A stretch of 64,000 nt of DNA from Bacteroidales bacterium (GTDB lineage Bacteria > Bacteroidota > Bacteroidia > Bacteroidales > Paludibacteraceae), in contig DUQG01000058.1 in NCBI GenBank assembly GCA_012837935.1, positions 1 through 64,000 on the forward strand, written 5' to 3'. Shown in pieces: positions 44,215 through 52,612 of the stretch (positions are counted from its first letter, which is position 1; each line of letters opens with the position of its first letter). A program made the position numbers and the translations under genes. The notes under the pieces were generated by a model. It ran no database searches, was not told where the DNA came from, and saw only the letters and a program-made list of their open reading frames with translations.

Positions 44215-46527
44215 CTAAACATCATTGCTTTTTCCAAATCGGCTTGGTTTTTTATTGATAATCAGCGTAGATGGAATGTGTTTCAGAGTACTAATTTCCT
44301 GTGAAACTAAGAAATCCCAGCTTTGGTAACTTACCATCATAAAGTTGAATTTTTCCAGGTAAGATTTTGTGCATTCGTGAGATTGGCTAAGTTTGAATTG
44401 CGCACCGAATTGTTCCGTAAGCATATCAATTCCGGCAGTAATTCGTTCTGATTTGCCGTAAAGTGTTTCTAAATCAAGCACTTCAATTTTTACGTCCGGA
44501 TTGCTACGCATAATTCGGCGAGCATATCTAAGTAAGAAGTCGTCTGTTTCTTCTTCAATTAAAATTAGCGTATTGCTTATTGATTTAAAATCTCGATTTA
44601 CAAAAACACCCACGCTACAATTACTATTTTCGATAAAATAACGTGTTTTGTCTTTGATAAGCGTACCGGGGAAAAACAGCGTATTGTCTTTTGTGAGCTT
44701 ATTGAATACTTTATTTAAAATCGGGAATCGCTCAAAAAACTGACTTTCTTTTAGGATTGCCTTTTGGGTAGTAGCTTGACCGCCACCTACAAGCAGGAAG
44801 TCGAAGTTTTCTGAATTTACTTTCCGTACAATTTCCGCCTCAATAATATCCGCCACTCTGTAATCTGTGGTAATCGGGATGTTTAGCCTTTCTGCTTCTG
44901 CCAAAATTTCGGCAAAACCTTTTTGTGAATACTGCTCGCTGTAAATCGGGTGAGTATCGGTTCCGGCTGTCATATGAAGAACTTCTACGTCCAGCTTGTT
45001 TGTAACACCGTCCAGTACGGTTTTTGCCACTCTTAGCAAGTTTCTACCACCTGCCGGATTTCCGACGGATATCAAAGTTTTGAAAACACCTTCCGCTTGC
45101 TGACGAAGTAGTTCAGCTTGAGCAACTTTGTCCGGGAATAATCTATTGATAATATCTAGTAATGGCGTGGTCATAAAGGTAGTTACAAGCGCCATAATTA
45201 CCAGCATCACAAACACCACAGGCGGCAAAATTCCCATTTCCAAACCGATATTCAGCACAATTAATTCCATCAATCCGCGTGTATTCATCAAAGCACCGAG
45301 GGAAAGGCTGTCTCGCCAATTTTCGCCTGCTGCACGTGCCGGAATAATGCTTCCTGCCATTTTTCCAACTATTGCCACCGCCACAATCAGCAAACAAATT
45401 ATCCAAAGTTCAGGGGTGTTTAATAAGCCGATTTCCGTTTTTAGTCCCGTGTAAACGAAGAAAAGCGGAAGTAGCAGTGTAACAGACAAATCTTCAATTT
45501 TGTCTATCATTATTTTTCTAAATTTCGGCATCGGCGGCATAATCAGTCCTGCCATGAAAGCACCGAAAAGTGCATGAATTCCAAGTAGTTGGGTAGTGTA
45601 TGCAGATGCAATTAATATCAGAATAAAAAAGGCGAAAATGCTTTTATTCATTAGCTCTTCGTTTTGATATAGTGCACCGATTTTTTTGATAAACGGACGA
45701 ATAACAAAAAGCATTACCACGATATAAATAGTGGTAAAGAAGAGCGTATAAACAGAACTTGCAAAACTACCGGTTTGTGCGATGGCAATCACCGCAACAA
45801 GCAGCACCCAAGCTGTAACGTCGTTGATAGCGGCACTTCCGATGCTTAGCGTACCGAGATGGGATTTGGTAAGTCCTTTTTCTTGCACAATGCGAGCCAG
45901 CACAGGGAAAGCGGTGATACTCATTGAAATTCCGATAAACAGAGCGAAAGAGGTAAAATTAGAATTTTCCGGTGCGAAATCTCGGTAAATAAAAAACGCC
46001 AGTATCATTCCCATTAGAAACGGCACTACGATACTCGACTGGCTGATGATAAAAGTGCTTTTAAAGTTCTCTTTCATCTCGCTCATATTCAAGTCCATAC
46101 CCACGGTAAACATAAATAGCACCAGTCCTATCTGGCTGATAATGTAGAGATTGTCCAGTGAGTTGGGTGAAAAGAGAAAGTTATAGGCTTCGGGAAAAAA
46201 CAGACCGAGTAGGGAAGGTCCAAGCACAATTCCTGCCAGAATTTCGCCGATTACGGTCGGTTGATTAATTTTTGCAAACAATGCACTAAAAATCCGTGAA
46301 ACCACCAAAATGGCAATGATTTGCAAAAGAATCATAGCTGATGGCTCTAAAAGATTTTGCCAAGTCAAGTTTTTAAAAAGCTCAAAATTCCCTATCGAAC
46401 CGGAAGCCGCTGTGCGGTGCAGTTCAGCATCTATTGCGCCACCTTTTCTTATCAAAATATAAGCAATAGCGGTAGAAGCAATTAGAATTAGGGTAAAAAC
46501 CCACCAGGATTTGTCTTTTTTTTGCAT
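44215..46527 (-). CDS. Cation:proton antiporter, CPA2 family, with C-terminal USP-like domain
   Basis: 770 residues. About 12-13 membrane helices (residues 15-450) with family motifs QPTVIGEILAGIVLGPSLLG, LYIISQIGLVLFMFTVGMDL, SMSITAFPVLARIVQEKGL, AAINDVTAWVLLVAVIA (conserved Asp) and SLGALMNTRGLMELIVLNIG. The C-terminal 320 residues are soluble and resemble a duplicated universal-stress-type alpha/beta domain, as in many Bacteroidota CPA2 proteins. It likely exchanges Na+ or K+ for H+ at the inner membrane. A -7 like box TATCTTTG is at 46582-46589. Ion specificity is not deducible. Confidence 0.9.
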   Translation of the reverse strand: MQKKDKSWWVFTLILIASTAIAYILIRKGGAIDAELHRTAASGSIGNFELFKNLTWQNLLEPSAMILLQIIAILVVSRIFSALFAKINQPTVIGEILAGIVLGPSLLGLFFPEAYNFLFSPNSLDNLYIISQIGLVLFMFTVGMDLNMSEMKENFKSTFIISQSSIVVPFLMGMILAFFIYRDFAPENSNFTSFALFIGISMSITAFPVLARIVQEKGLTKSHLGTLSIGSAAINDVTAWVLLVAVIAIAQTGSFASSVYTLFFTTIYIVVMLFVIRPFIKKIGALYQNEELMNKSIFAFFILILIASAYTTQLLGIHALFGAFMAGLIMPPMPKFRKIMIDKIEDLSVTLLLPLFFVYTGLKTEIGLLNTPELWIICLLIVAVAIVGKMAGSIIPARAAGENWRDSLSLGALMNTRGLMELIVLNIGLEMGILPPVVFVMLVIMALVTTFMTTPLLDIINRLFPDKVAQAELLRQQAEGVFKTLISVGNPAGGRNLLRVAKTVLDGVTNKLDVEVLHMTAGTDTHPIYSEQYSQKGFAEILAEAERLNIPITTDYRVADIIEAEIVRKVNSENFDFLLVGGGQATTQKAILKESQFFERFPILNKVFNKLTKDNTLFFPGTLIKDKTRYFIENSNCSVGVFVNRDFKSISNTLILIEEETDDFLLRYARRIMRSNPDVKIEVLDLETLYGKSERITAGIDMLTEQFGAQFKLSQSHECTKSYLEKFNFMMVSYQSWDFLVSQEISTLKHIPSTLIINKKPSRFGKSNDV

Positions 46528-46639
46528 AAATCTAAAACTGTGCTTGCCGACAAAGTGAAATTTGCAAGCTTAAATTTCCTACAAAGATAGCTAAACAAAA
46601 GCATCTGAGAAGAATTGAAAATCTAAAATAAGCTTAATT

Positions 46640-47716
46640 TTACAAATCTATTTCGCCTTTATCTACATAAAGCGTTTGGCTTGGATAAGCAAACTGAATT
46701 CCGTGCTTGTCGAATTTTCTGAGAATTTCCAAGTTTACTTCCGATGTGGTGGCAAGTGTTTCTGCAGGGTCTTTTACGAAATAGACGAAGCGGATATTTA
46801 GTGAGTAATCACCAAATTCATGAAAAATCGCAGATATGCCTTCATCGCTTACCTTGTCGTTGGCAAGAGCTATTTCTTTCAGAATTTCGAGAGCTTGGTT
46901 CATCTCTTGCGGTTTACTGTGATAGACAATGCCGAGCATGGTAACTACACGCATTTGCGGTGCGGCAGTTACGTTGGTTACGGCATCATCCACTATTTTG
47001 TAGTTGGGAATGGTAATCAGGCGATTGTCGAAATTTCGGATTTTGGTGCTTCTCATTCCGATGCTTTCCACGTGTCCTTCGTGCTGACCGATAATAATGC
47101 GGTCGCCGATACGGAAAGTGCCGTCAAGCAAAATGGTAAATCCACCGAAGATGTTTTTTACCGTGTCTTGTGCTGCCAAAGCCACAGCAATACCACCAAT
47201 TCCAAGTGTTCCGAGAATGGCTTTTAAGTCCATTCCGGCATTGCTTAGTGCCGTTACGACTCCGATAATCCAAATGAAATAGGTAAATATCTTTTTTACT
47301 AGTGAAGTAGAATGCTCGTCAATGTGAAAGCGATGACGGAAATTTTCGTCTTCTTGGCTTTTTTTGATAAAATATTCATGTAGCAACCCATTTACCAAGT
47401 GCGAAATAAACCAAGTGATATTGAGTACGGTCAGGATTTCGTAGATTTCGAAAAGTGTTTTGTCAAAAGACTTACTCATATCCAGCCTTCCGAAAGCTAT
47501 CCAAATGGAAAGCAGCACAATCCCCACTTTTAGAGGTGTTTCCAATGAATTGACGATAATATTGTCAATCGGGGTTTTGGTTCTTTTTGCCAAGGCTTTT
47601 AGGTAACGATTGTTTAAAATGGTAATAATCCAGTTAATCACCATTGCGACAAGAATAATTCCGCCTGAAATAAGCCAACTTTCTAGTGTGTTGTTGTAAT
47701 ATATTTGGTCTAGCAT
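46640..47716 (-). CDS. MscS-family mechanosensitive channel
   Basis: 358 residues. Several N-terminal helices, then the MscS pore helix and beta domain: LGTLGIGGIAVALAAQDTVK, NIFGGFTILLDGTFRIGDRI, SIGMRSTKIRNFDNRLITIP. The C-terminal domain ends at EIDL. It releases solutes under hypo-osmotic stress. It is 112 bases upstream of the antiporter on the same strand, possibly an osmo-ionic stress pair. Confidence 0.93.
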   Translation of the reverse strand: MLDQIYYNNTLESWLISGGIILVAMVINWIITILNNRYLKALAKRTKTPIDNIIVNSLETPLKVGIVLLSIWIAFGRLDMSKSFDKTLFEIYEILTVLNITWFISHLVNGLLHEYFIKKSQEDENFRHRFHIDEHSTSLVKKIFTYFIWIIGVVTALSNAGMDLKAILGTLGIGGIAVALAAQDTVKNIFGGFTILLDGTFRIGDRIIIGQHEGHVESIGMRSTKIRNFDNRLITIPNYKIVDDAVTNVTAAPQMRVVTMLGIVYHSKPQEMNQALEILKEIALANDKVSDEGISAIFHEFGDYSLNIRFVYFVKDPAETLATTSEVNLEILRKFDKHGIQFAYPSQTLYVDKGEIDL

Positions 47717-47734
47717 TTTTTTGTTTTTATTATT

Positions 47735-48496
47735 TTATTTTAGACAATTTGGAAGCATTTCTAAGAATCCAACACATTTGTCGTAGTTTAGTTCATAATA
47801 ATTGACACCTAAATTGATTTTCTCATAATATTCGGTTTGGTGGTTCTTGTAGTATTCTTCCGAAGGTATTCGCCAGAAGTTATGACCTAGTTTCTCGGCA
47901 ATAAACCATTTTTCAATTAATCGTGCTGCTCTTCCGTTTCCGTCTCTAAATGGGTGAATATGAGCAAATCGCAAATGAATTAAAGAGGCAAAATAAAAAG
48001 CTTCAATTTCAGTCAGTTCCGATAAGATAAGTTCATTTAATTCTTGAAAGAACAGTTTCATCTCTCGTTCTACAAATTCCGGCTCAACCGCCAAATATGC
48101 CAATCCCGATTTTCCAAAAACTCCTACCTGTTCAGTACGATATTTTCCTCTTTTCCTCTTTATCAGCAAAGTTTCCGAAAATATCTTATGACAATGCAGA
48201 AGGTTTTCTTCATTGAGCTTGTTATTTTGAGCAAACTCGTAGGCTTTGATTAAGTGCTCAATTTCTTCAATCTCTTTTCCTAATTTGAATTTCTCCTTAT
48301 TCATCTCGTAATTCATAAAGGAATTCAAATCAATGCTGTTTCCTTCAATATTCGATGAGTAAACAGCCGACGATTTTGTCAAATAATCAAACCCGCCACC
48401 GCTCTCCGAAAAGTCAAAACCTCTAATCAATTCGGGAATTTCTTTTCCGATTGAGTGGGTATAGGATGATAAATATTTTCTATCAGTTAATCTCAT
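47735..48496 (-). CDS. Fic-domain AMP transferase (class II-like)
   Basis: 253 residues. The catalytic Fic motif HPFRDGNGRAAR (H-x-F-x-D-G-N-G-R-x-x-R) is complete, preceded by FASLIHLRFAHI. An inhibitory-helix motif is visible near the N-terminus, SSAVYSSNIEGNSIDL (S/T-x-x-x-E-G/N), which marks self-inhibited class II Fic proteins. It probably transfers AMP to a target protein. No antitoxin gene is adjacent. It lies at the edge of an AT-rich accessory island. Confidence 0.92.
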   Translation of the reverse strand: MRLTDRKYLSSYTHSIGKEIPELIRGFDFSESGGGFDYLTKSSAVYSSNIEGNSIDLNSFMNYEMNKEKFKLGKEIEEIEHLIKAYEFAQNNKLNEENLLHCHKIFSETLLIKRKRGKYRTEQVGVFGKSGLAYLAVEPEFVEREMKLFFQELNELILSELTEIEAFYFASLIHLRFAHIHPFRDGNGRAARLIEKWFIAEKLGHNFWRIPSEEYYKNHQTEYYEKINLGVNYYELNYDKCVGFLEMLPNCLK

Positions 48497-48596
48497 TGCT
48501 GTTTATTTGCTTGTTGTAAAAGTTTGTGTTAGATGATGATGGTGTTGGTTGTTAGTTGTTTTTTATGTCTAGTTGATATTTATTATGTTGTTATTC

Positions 48597-48636
48597 ACTT
48601 TATCAAAACTTTCAAAACCTCAAAGTTTTGATAAAG
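48597..48636. repeat. Inverted repeat after the caspase-like gene
   Basis: CTTTATCAAAACTTT / AAAGTTTTGATAAAG with a 9-base loop, 26-65 bases past the stop at 48662. A hairpin of the scattered palindrome kind; possible terminator, but no T run. Confidence 0.55.
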
Positions 48637-48661
48637 TTGGTGATTTTTTTGATTGACTTAT

Positions 48662-49249
48662 TCATTCTGTTGGAGTATTACAGTCGGGACAGTAATTGTA
48701 GAAATACATTGGTTCTGCTTCAACTTCTAACCTATCAAAGCAGATAAATCTGTTTTCCGTAGCCAAAGTTGCTTTTTTAGCAGAAAGAATTGGGTCAATA
48801 TTTCTACACTCGATATTATAGACAAAAACATTAAAGCCAATTATCAAGTCAATATTTTTCATGTTTTGTCTTGCACCACATATATATTGAATGTTTGGAC
48901 AAGATGCGAACAATTTATAAGATACTTGGTTTAATCCTCCACGACAACAATATAACATAAGAATGGCATCTTCATTTAAGCAATCTGCCTCACATAACAT
49001 TTGCCCAAACTGTTCCCAACTAACAATTATACCATTTAAGTCTCCAACACAAGTGTCGTTTCCGTGTCCTGCAATATATAAATAATCATATTTGTTCCCA
49101 TTGTTAAGTACTTCTTGCAAAGCATCTGTCTTTCTGACCTCATGCACGTCTGCAGTCATGTTATAATGAACAGCATGGCATTTAATATCAACAATTCCTG
49201 CTGTTGAAATGTCATCACTAAATTTTAGAATTAATATTTTCTTACTCAT
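48662..49249 (-). CDS. Caspase/CHAT-like cysteine protease domain protein
   Basis: 195 residues, no signal peptide. The pattern of clan CD peptidases is visible: a hydrophobic strand and His in YDYLYIAGHGND (His62), then a second strand and Cys in DAILMLYCCRGGLN (Cys101/Cys102), close to the caspase QACRG motif. An N-terminal strand (KKILILKFSDD) and a later ICGARQN region fit the alpha/beta fold. The C-terminus has a CPDC pair. No effector or sensor domain is attached, so activation must come from a partner. Neighbours are a nuclease-like and an FRG protein, which suggests a defence setting. Function inferred. Confidence 0.68.
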   Translation of the reverse strand: MSKKILILKFSDDISTAGIVDIKCHAVHYNMTADVHEVRKTDALQEVLNNGNKYDYLYIAGHGNDTCVGDLNGIIVSWEQFGQMLCEADCLNEDAILMLYCCRGGLNQVSYKLFASCPNIQYICGARQNMKNIDLIIGFNVFVYNIECRNIDPILSAKKATLATENRFICFDRLEVEAEPMYFYNYCPDCNTPTE

Positions 49250-49301
49250 ATCTTGCGTTATTAAATAAATGTAAATTTATAATTCATAAAATGCATATAT
49301 T

Positions 49302-50939
49302 TTAATACACATATTTATATTCAGGATAAAGATCGTAAAAAACATTATCAAAGTCATGGTTTTGTGGAGGCATGTCAGAGTAAAGTTCTCTAAGTTTATT
49401 CTGAAATGTTCCTTTCCTATCTGATTCAATTAACTTATTCCAAAGTCCAGTTCTTTTGAATACCAACTCTAAATATCGCCAATAGTTACTGTAATGCTCA
49501 ATAGCATTGTTTGCAAATGAAATCCATTTATTACCTGTAAAATTAAAACCAATAATTTTGCCTTGTATAGCTGATTCAATTATAAATAATACCATTTTCA
49601 ATTTAAATACATCATCAACTAAACTTCGGTCAGAAAGGCGGTTGCACAAAATATAAGTATGTACACTAGTTTCTTCAATGTCTTTTTGTGACAGTAAAAA
49701 CTCATAGTCATTATTTGTTAGTTTGTATCCAGCTTTGAAAAGCGACTTAATGGGTCTTTGACTAAAAATATTTTTATTATTCAAAAGTGCTTGCAGTGCT
49801 GTCTTTCCATACTCATCAGGTTTGTTTCTATCAAACGCTATTTTATCTGCTTCAATGATAAATTCAAGAAAAGGAACATCGTCTTGTTTTGCTGTATCAA
49901 TCCATATAATTAAAGGAGCTTTACCCTTATTGACTGTTTTTTGTAGTCCTAAATGTTCATTTAGAACTTTTATCTCAAACTCGTCCATGTTTTCTAGTTC
50001 TAAATTTATTGAACTGAAATTTATAGACTTTATCCTTCTATGCTCAGCAATTGTTTTCTTAAAAAGATCAACTCTGTTTTTTGCATTTCTAAGTTTTAGT
50101 TCTTCGAGTTTTTTCTTTTGCTGTTTTTCTGCTTGTGTTTTATTATCATCATAATTATAATAGTATGCTTGAAAATCTTCATTGTCGAATGTTAAATCAT
50201 TTAATGATACAGATTTTCTTACCCATTTTGTAAATAGTTGATTATTATCCGTCAAATAAGGGTGCTTAAAATCACATACTAACTTAAATGTTGCTGACTG
50301 TTCGTCAAGTTTGAAAAAATTTTCATACTTCGTAAGATATTTAATATCCTTTTCTAGTGTCCCTTGATTGTGTATGTCAAAGTTATCAAGAATCCAGATA
50401 AGATAAATTTGGTGCTTTTTGTAAAAATTATAGCGACTTAAAATATAATTAAGAGATAAGTTGGATAATTGAATTTCAAAAACTATTTCTTTGTCTTGAA
50501 ACTTACAATACACATCAGGTCTTCTTTTACCATTCTCTTTAATAATGAACTTGTCGTCAATAGCAATAGAATCCACATCAACATCTTTAACTGATTTTAG
50601 TTGTTCTCCAATTTTGTTTTTGAGTTCTTTGTGCCTGTCACTCTCTTTTGAGATTATTATTTTAGCTATCTGCTCTTGTTCTTGTAACGAGATACTTGAG
50701 TTCGACAAAATACAATCATCGTGCCCAGGCTTATGTTTGAAGTAAAGTTTGTCATACTTACTCTTTGAAATTATTAAATCTTGACCACACTCGTAACAAG
50801 AAAAGTCAATTTCTTTGTTATGATATTGTAATCTAATTTTATGCCCATCCTTTTTATTGTCAAATATTTCGTCAGCTTCTAGAATTTTTCTCGTAGTGTT
50901 ATCATATACTATTTTTATAGAACGGTCGTATCGGCTCAT
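49302..50939 (-). CDS. CoiA/DUF6035-like nuclease-domain protein with ankyrin-like region
   Basis: 545 residues. The N-terminus has a CoiA-like zinc site (Cys48, Cys51 in SCYECGQDL; His73, Cys76 in KHKPGHDDC). A PD-(D/E)XK-type core follows: RRPDVY (Asp142), then VFEIQLS (Glu155, Gln157), as in CoiA-like and DUF6035 proteins. Residues about 275-320 are a charged coiled coil; 320-420 contain ankyrin-like motifs (DEYGKTALQALLNNKN). A DNA-processing enzyme is likely. It is 52 bases upstream of the caspase-like gene on the same strand, so the two probably share a transcript. AT-rich compared with its housekeeping neighbours. Confidence 0.68.
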   Translation of the reverse strand: MSRYDRSIKIVYDNTTRKILEADEIFDNKKDGHKIRLQYHNKEIDFSCYECGQDLIISKSKYDKLYFKHKPGHDDCILSNSSISLQEQEQIAKIIISKESDRHKELKNKIGEQLKSVKDVDVDSIAIDDKFIIKENGKRRPDVYCKFQDKEIVFEIQLSNLSLNYILSRYNFYKKHQIYLIWILDNFDIHNQGTLEKDIKYLTKYENFFKLDEQSATFKLVCDFKHPYLTDNNQLFTKWVRKSVSLNDLTFDNEDFQAYYYNYDDNKTQAEKQQKKKLEELKLRNAKNRVDLFKKTIAEHRRIKSINFSSINLELENMDEFEIKVLNEHLGLQKTVNKGKAPLIIWIDTAKQDDVPFLEFIIEADKIAFDRNKPDEYGKTALQALLNNKNIFSQRPIKSLFKAGYKLTNNDYEFLLSQKDIEETSVHTYILCNRLSDRSLVDDVFKLKMVLFIIESAIQGKIIGFNFTGNKWISFANNAIEHYSNYWRYLELVFKRTGLWNKLIESDRKGTFQNKLRELYSDMPPQNHDFDNVFYDLYPEYKYVY

Positions 50940-51035
50940 TTTTACAATAGTTTTGTTTCTTTAACTGCTTTTGTTTTTGGTTATACGCTTGCTGAAATTT
51001 GACGGTGCTTAGACAGAGCATTTTTGTTTATATAG

Positions 51036-51893
51036 TTACTTTTTATACTTTTCTTTAATGTAGTCACCATAATCATCTAATTCAGGAAATAAGTTTGCTT
51101 TGCTAATACCCAATATTTCTAATTCTTTTAATAACTGTTTTTTACTTGTTGATGGAATAATTATTTTTTCTTCGTTAGGTTTAATTACCCAATCTTTATC
51201 AATACTAGGGCATTTACTTTTATCTCCATCTATACCAAAAATAAGAAATGCACCATTTTGTCTTACAATTCTAGGATTATCTAATTTGACATTTACAGCA
51301 TAAACTTTATTTATATGATTGGGATTGATTATATTAAAAAAATGTGGTTTATCTTGTCTTATTTCATGAAGTAAGTAACCAAAGTATTTTTCGTTAAACT
51401 TTTTTATTTGATTTTCATCGTCATCTTTAAAACTTGATGGGATTTTGTAAAAAATCTTTTCAGAGCTTAGTTTAGCTAAGTTGGACAATATAGTTACTTT
51501 ATCGCTAGAGTAATCACATATTTGGTTGTCAGGCACTCTAAGAACAATGACTTCACCATCTTGCTTAGAATCTTTTTCAGAGATACAGCAGAAGTATAAA
51601 GCTACAAGAGCATTTCTTGTTAAGTCAAGAATTCTTGTAGGAATTCCATAGTGCTGCATTTTTACCAATACTTCAAGTGTATTATTGCACATTACAAAAT
51701 CATTAGGACAGCTCATAATTGTTTCTTTAAACAGCTTGTGCTCAAACTCATAATAAGGGTTGTGTTCTCGGTATAAAGTTGGAATTAGTTTATAAGCTTT
51801 ATTTGAATGTCCTCTAAAATACAGTTGATGATTTTTATCAGTACTAAGCTTAGTTAATTTTTTAGTGAAATCAGAGATGTGTGTAATTTTCAT
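51036..51893 (-). CDS. FRG-domain protein
   Basis: 285 residues. The FRG signature is clear: HQLYFRGHSNKAYKLIPTLY, followed by VKMQHYGIPTRILDLTRNAL and VALYFCC, the usual order for this domain. FRG domains occur alone or with other modules in mobile and defence-associated bacterial genes; biochemical activity is not established to my knowledge. It lies 96 bases upstream of the CoiA-like gene, same strand. Confidence 0.85.
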   Translation of the reverse strand: MKITHISDFTKKLTKLSTDKNHQLYFRGHSNKAYKLIPTLYREHNPYYEFEHKLFKETIMSCPNDFVMCNNTLEVLVKMQHYGIPTRILDLTRNALVALYFCCISEKDSKQDGEVIVLRVPDNQICDYSSDKVTILSNLAKLSSEKIFYKIPSSFKDDDENQIKKFNEKYFGYLLHEIRQDKPHFFNIINPNHINKVYAVNVKLDNPRIVRQNGAFLIFGIDGDKSKCPSIDKDWVIKPNEEKIIIPSTSKKQLLKELEILGISKANLFPELDDYGDYIKEKYKK

Positions 51894-52049
51894 AATTTCT
51901 AAATATGTGTTTTTAAAGATTATTCTAAAAGAAATTTACAAAACTTGGATACCTTTACAGCTTGTGCATCAGTAATTGTTGTAACAAGTATATGGTTTAG
52001 TTCGTTTTTGTGTTTAAAGTTATGTTAGAATAATACTCCAAGAATGTAC

Positions 52050-52547
52050 TTATTTGATAACGCAAAAGGTAATACCTAATCCTACTGCAATTAAGAAAAC
52101 TATGCAAGCAATAGGGATATAATATGCTAACCACTTTGACATTGTAAATGTCTTAAACATATTGTTTTTTCGTCTTTCATATAATCTTTGCATTATTTCT
52201 ATTTGATTTCGTTCGTCTTTAAAATCCTTTGTTGTTAAAAGGATTCTTACGCCATGGTCATATTTATGGTATGCACGAATTAGAGGTAACCAGCAAAAAA
52301 AGAGTAGTAAAGAACCAAAATAAAATACTATAGATTTCCAGTTGTTGAAGTTGTTTGCAAAACCTGCTGTCACTATCAGTGAGAAAATTAACAGAAAATT
52401 ATTAAACCTACTTACAAAAAGCTCTTCAATCCACTTTCTCTCTTCATTGAAAGTTTTAAAGTCTAATTTTTTAATTAATTCTCTGCAATTTGAGCATATA
52501 TCTTTTTCTTGCTCACATTCATGTTGACAAATTTTACATGTTTCCAT
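52050..52547 (-). CDS. Zinc-ribbon membrane protein of unknown function
   Basis: 165 residues. The N-terminus has five cysteines in ribbon spacing (Cys4, 7, 11, 18, 21: CKICQHEC, ICSNC). Three membrane segments follow (FLLIFSLIVTAGFANNF, IVFYFGSLLLFFCWLPLI, and YYIPIACIVFLIAVGLGI at the end). It is the most upstream gene of the AT-rich island. I do not recognise the family. It could be the membrane component of a local system. Confidence 0.6.
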   Translation of the reverse strand: METCKICQHECEQEKDICSNCRELIKKLDFKTFNEERKWIEELFVSRFNNFLLIFSLIVTAGFANNFNNWKSIVFYFGSLLLFFCWLPLIRAYHKYDHGVRILLTTKDFKDERNQIEIMQRLYERRKNNMFKTFTMSKWLAYYIPIACIVFLIAVGLGITFCVIK

Positions 52548-52612
52548 TTGCGTATGATTTATTTAGATTAACAACTTTGATTTCTTATGTGCAGTCTTAG
52601 ATTTGATTTAGC

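Noticed and set aside
44215-46527. KefC-type glutathione-gated K+ channel
   Set aside because: No KTN/RCK nucleotide-binding motif in the C-terminal half; it looks like a USP-type domain instead.
47735-48496. Fic as part of a toxin-antitoxin pair
   Set aside because: No small antitoxin gene adjacent; the inhibitory motif is within the same protein.
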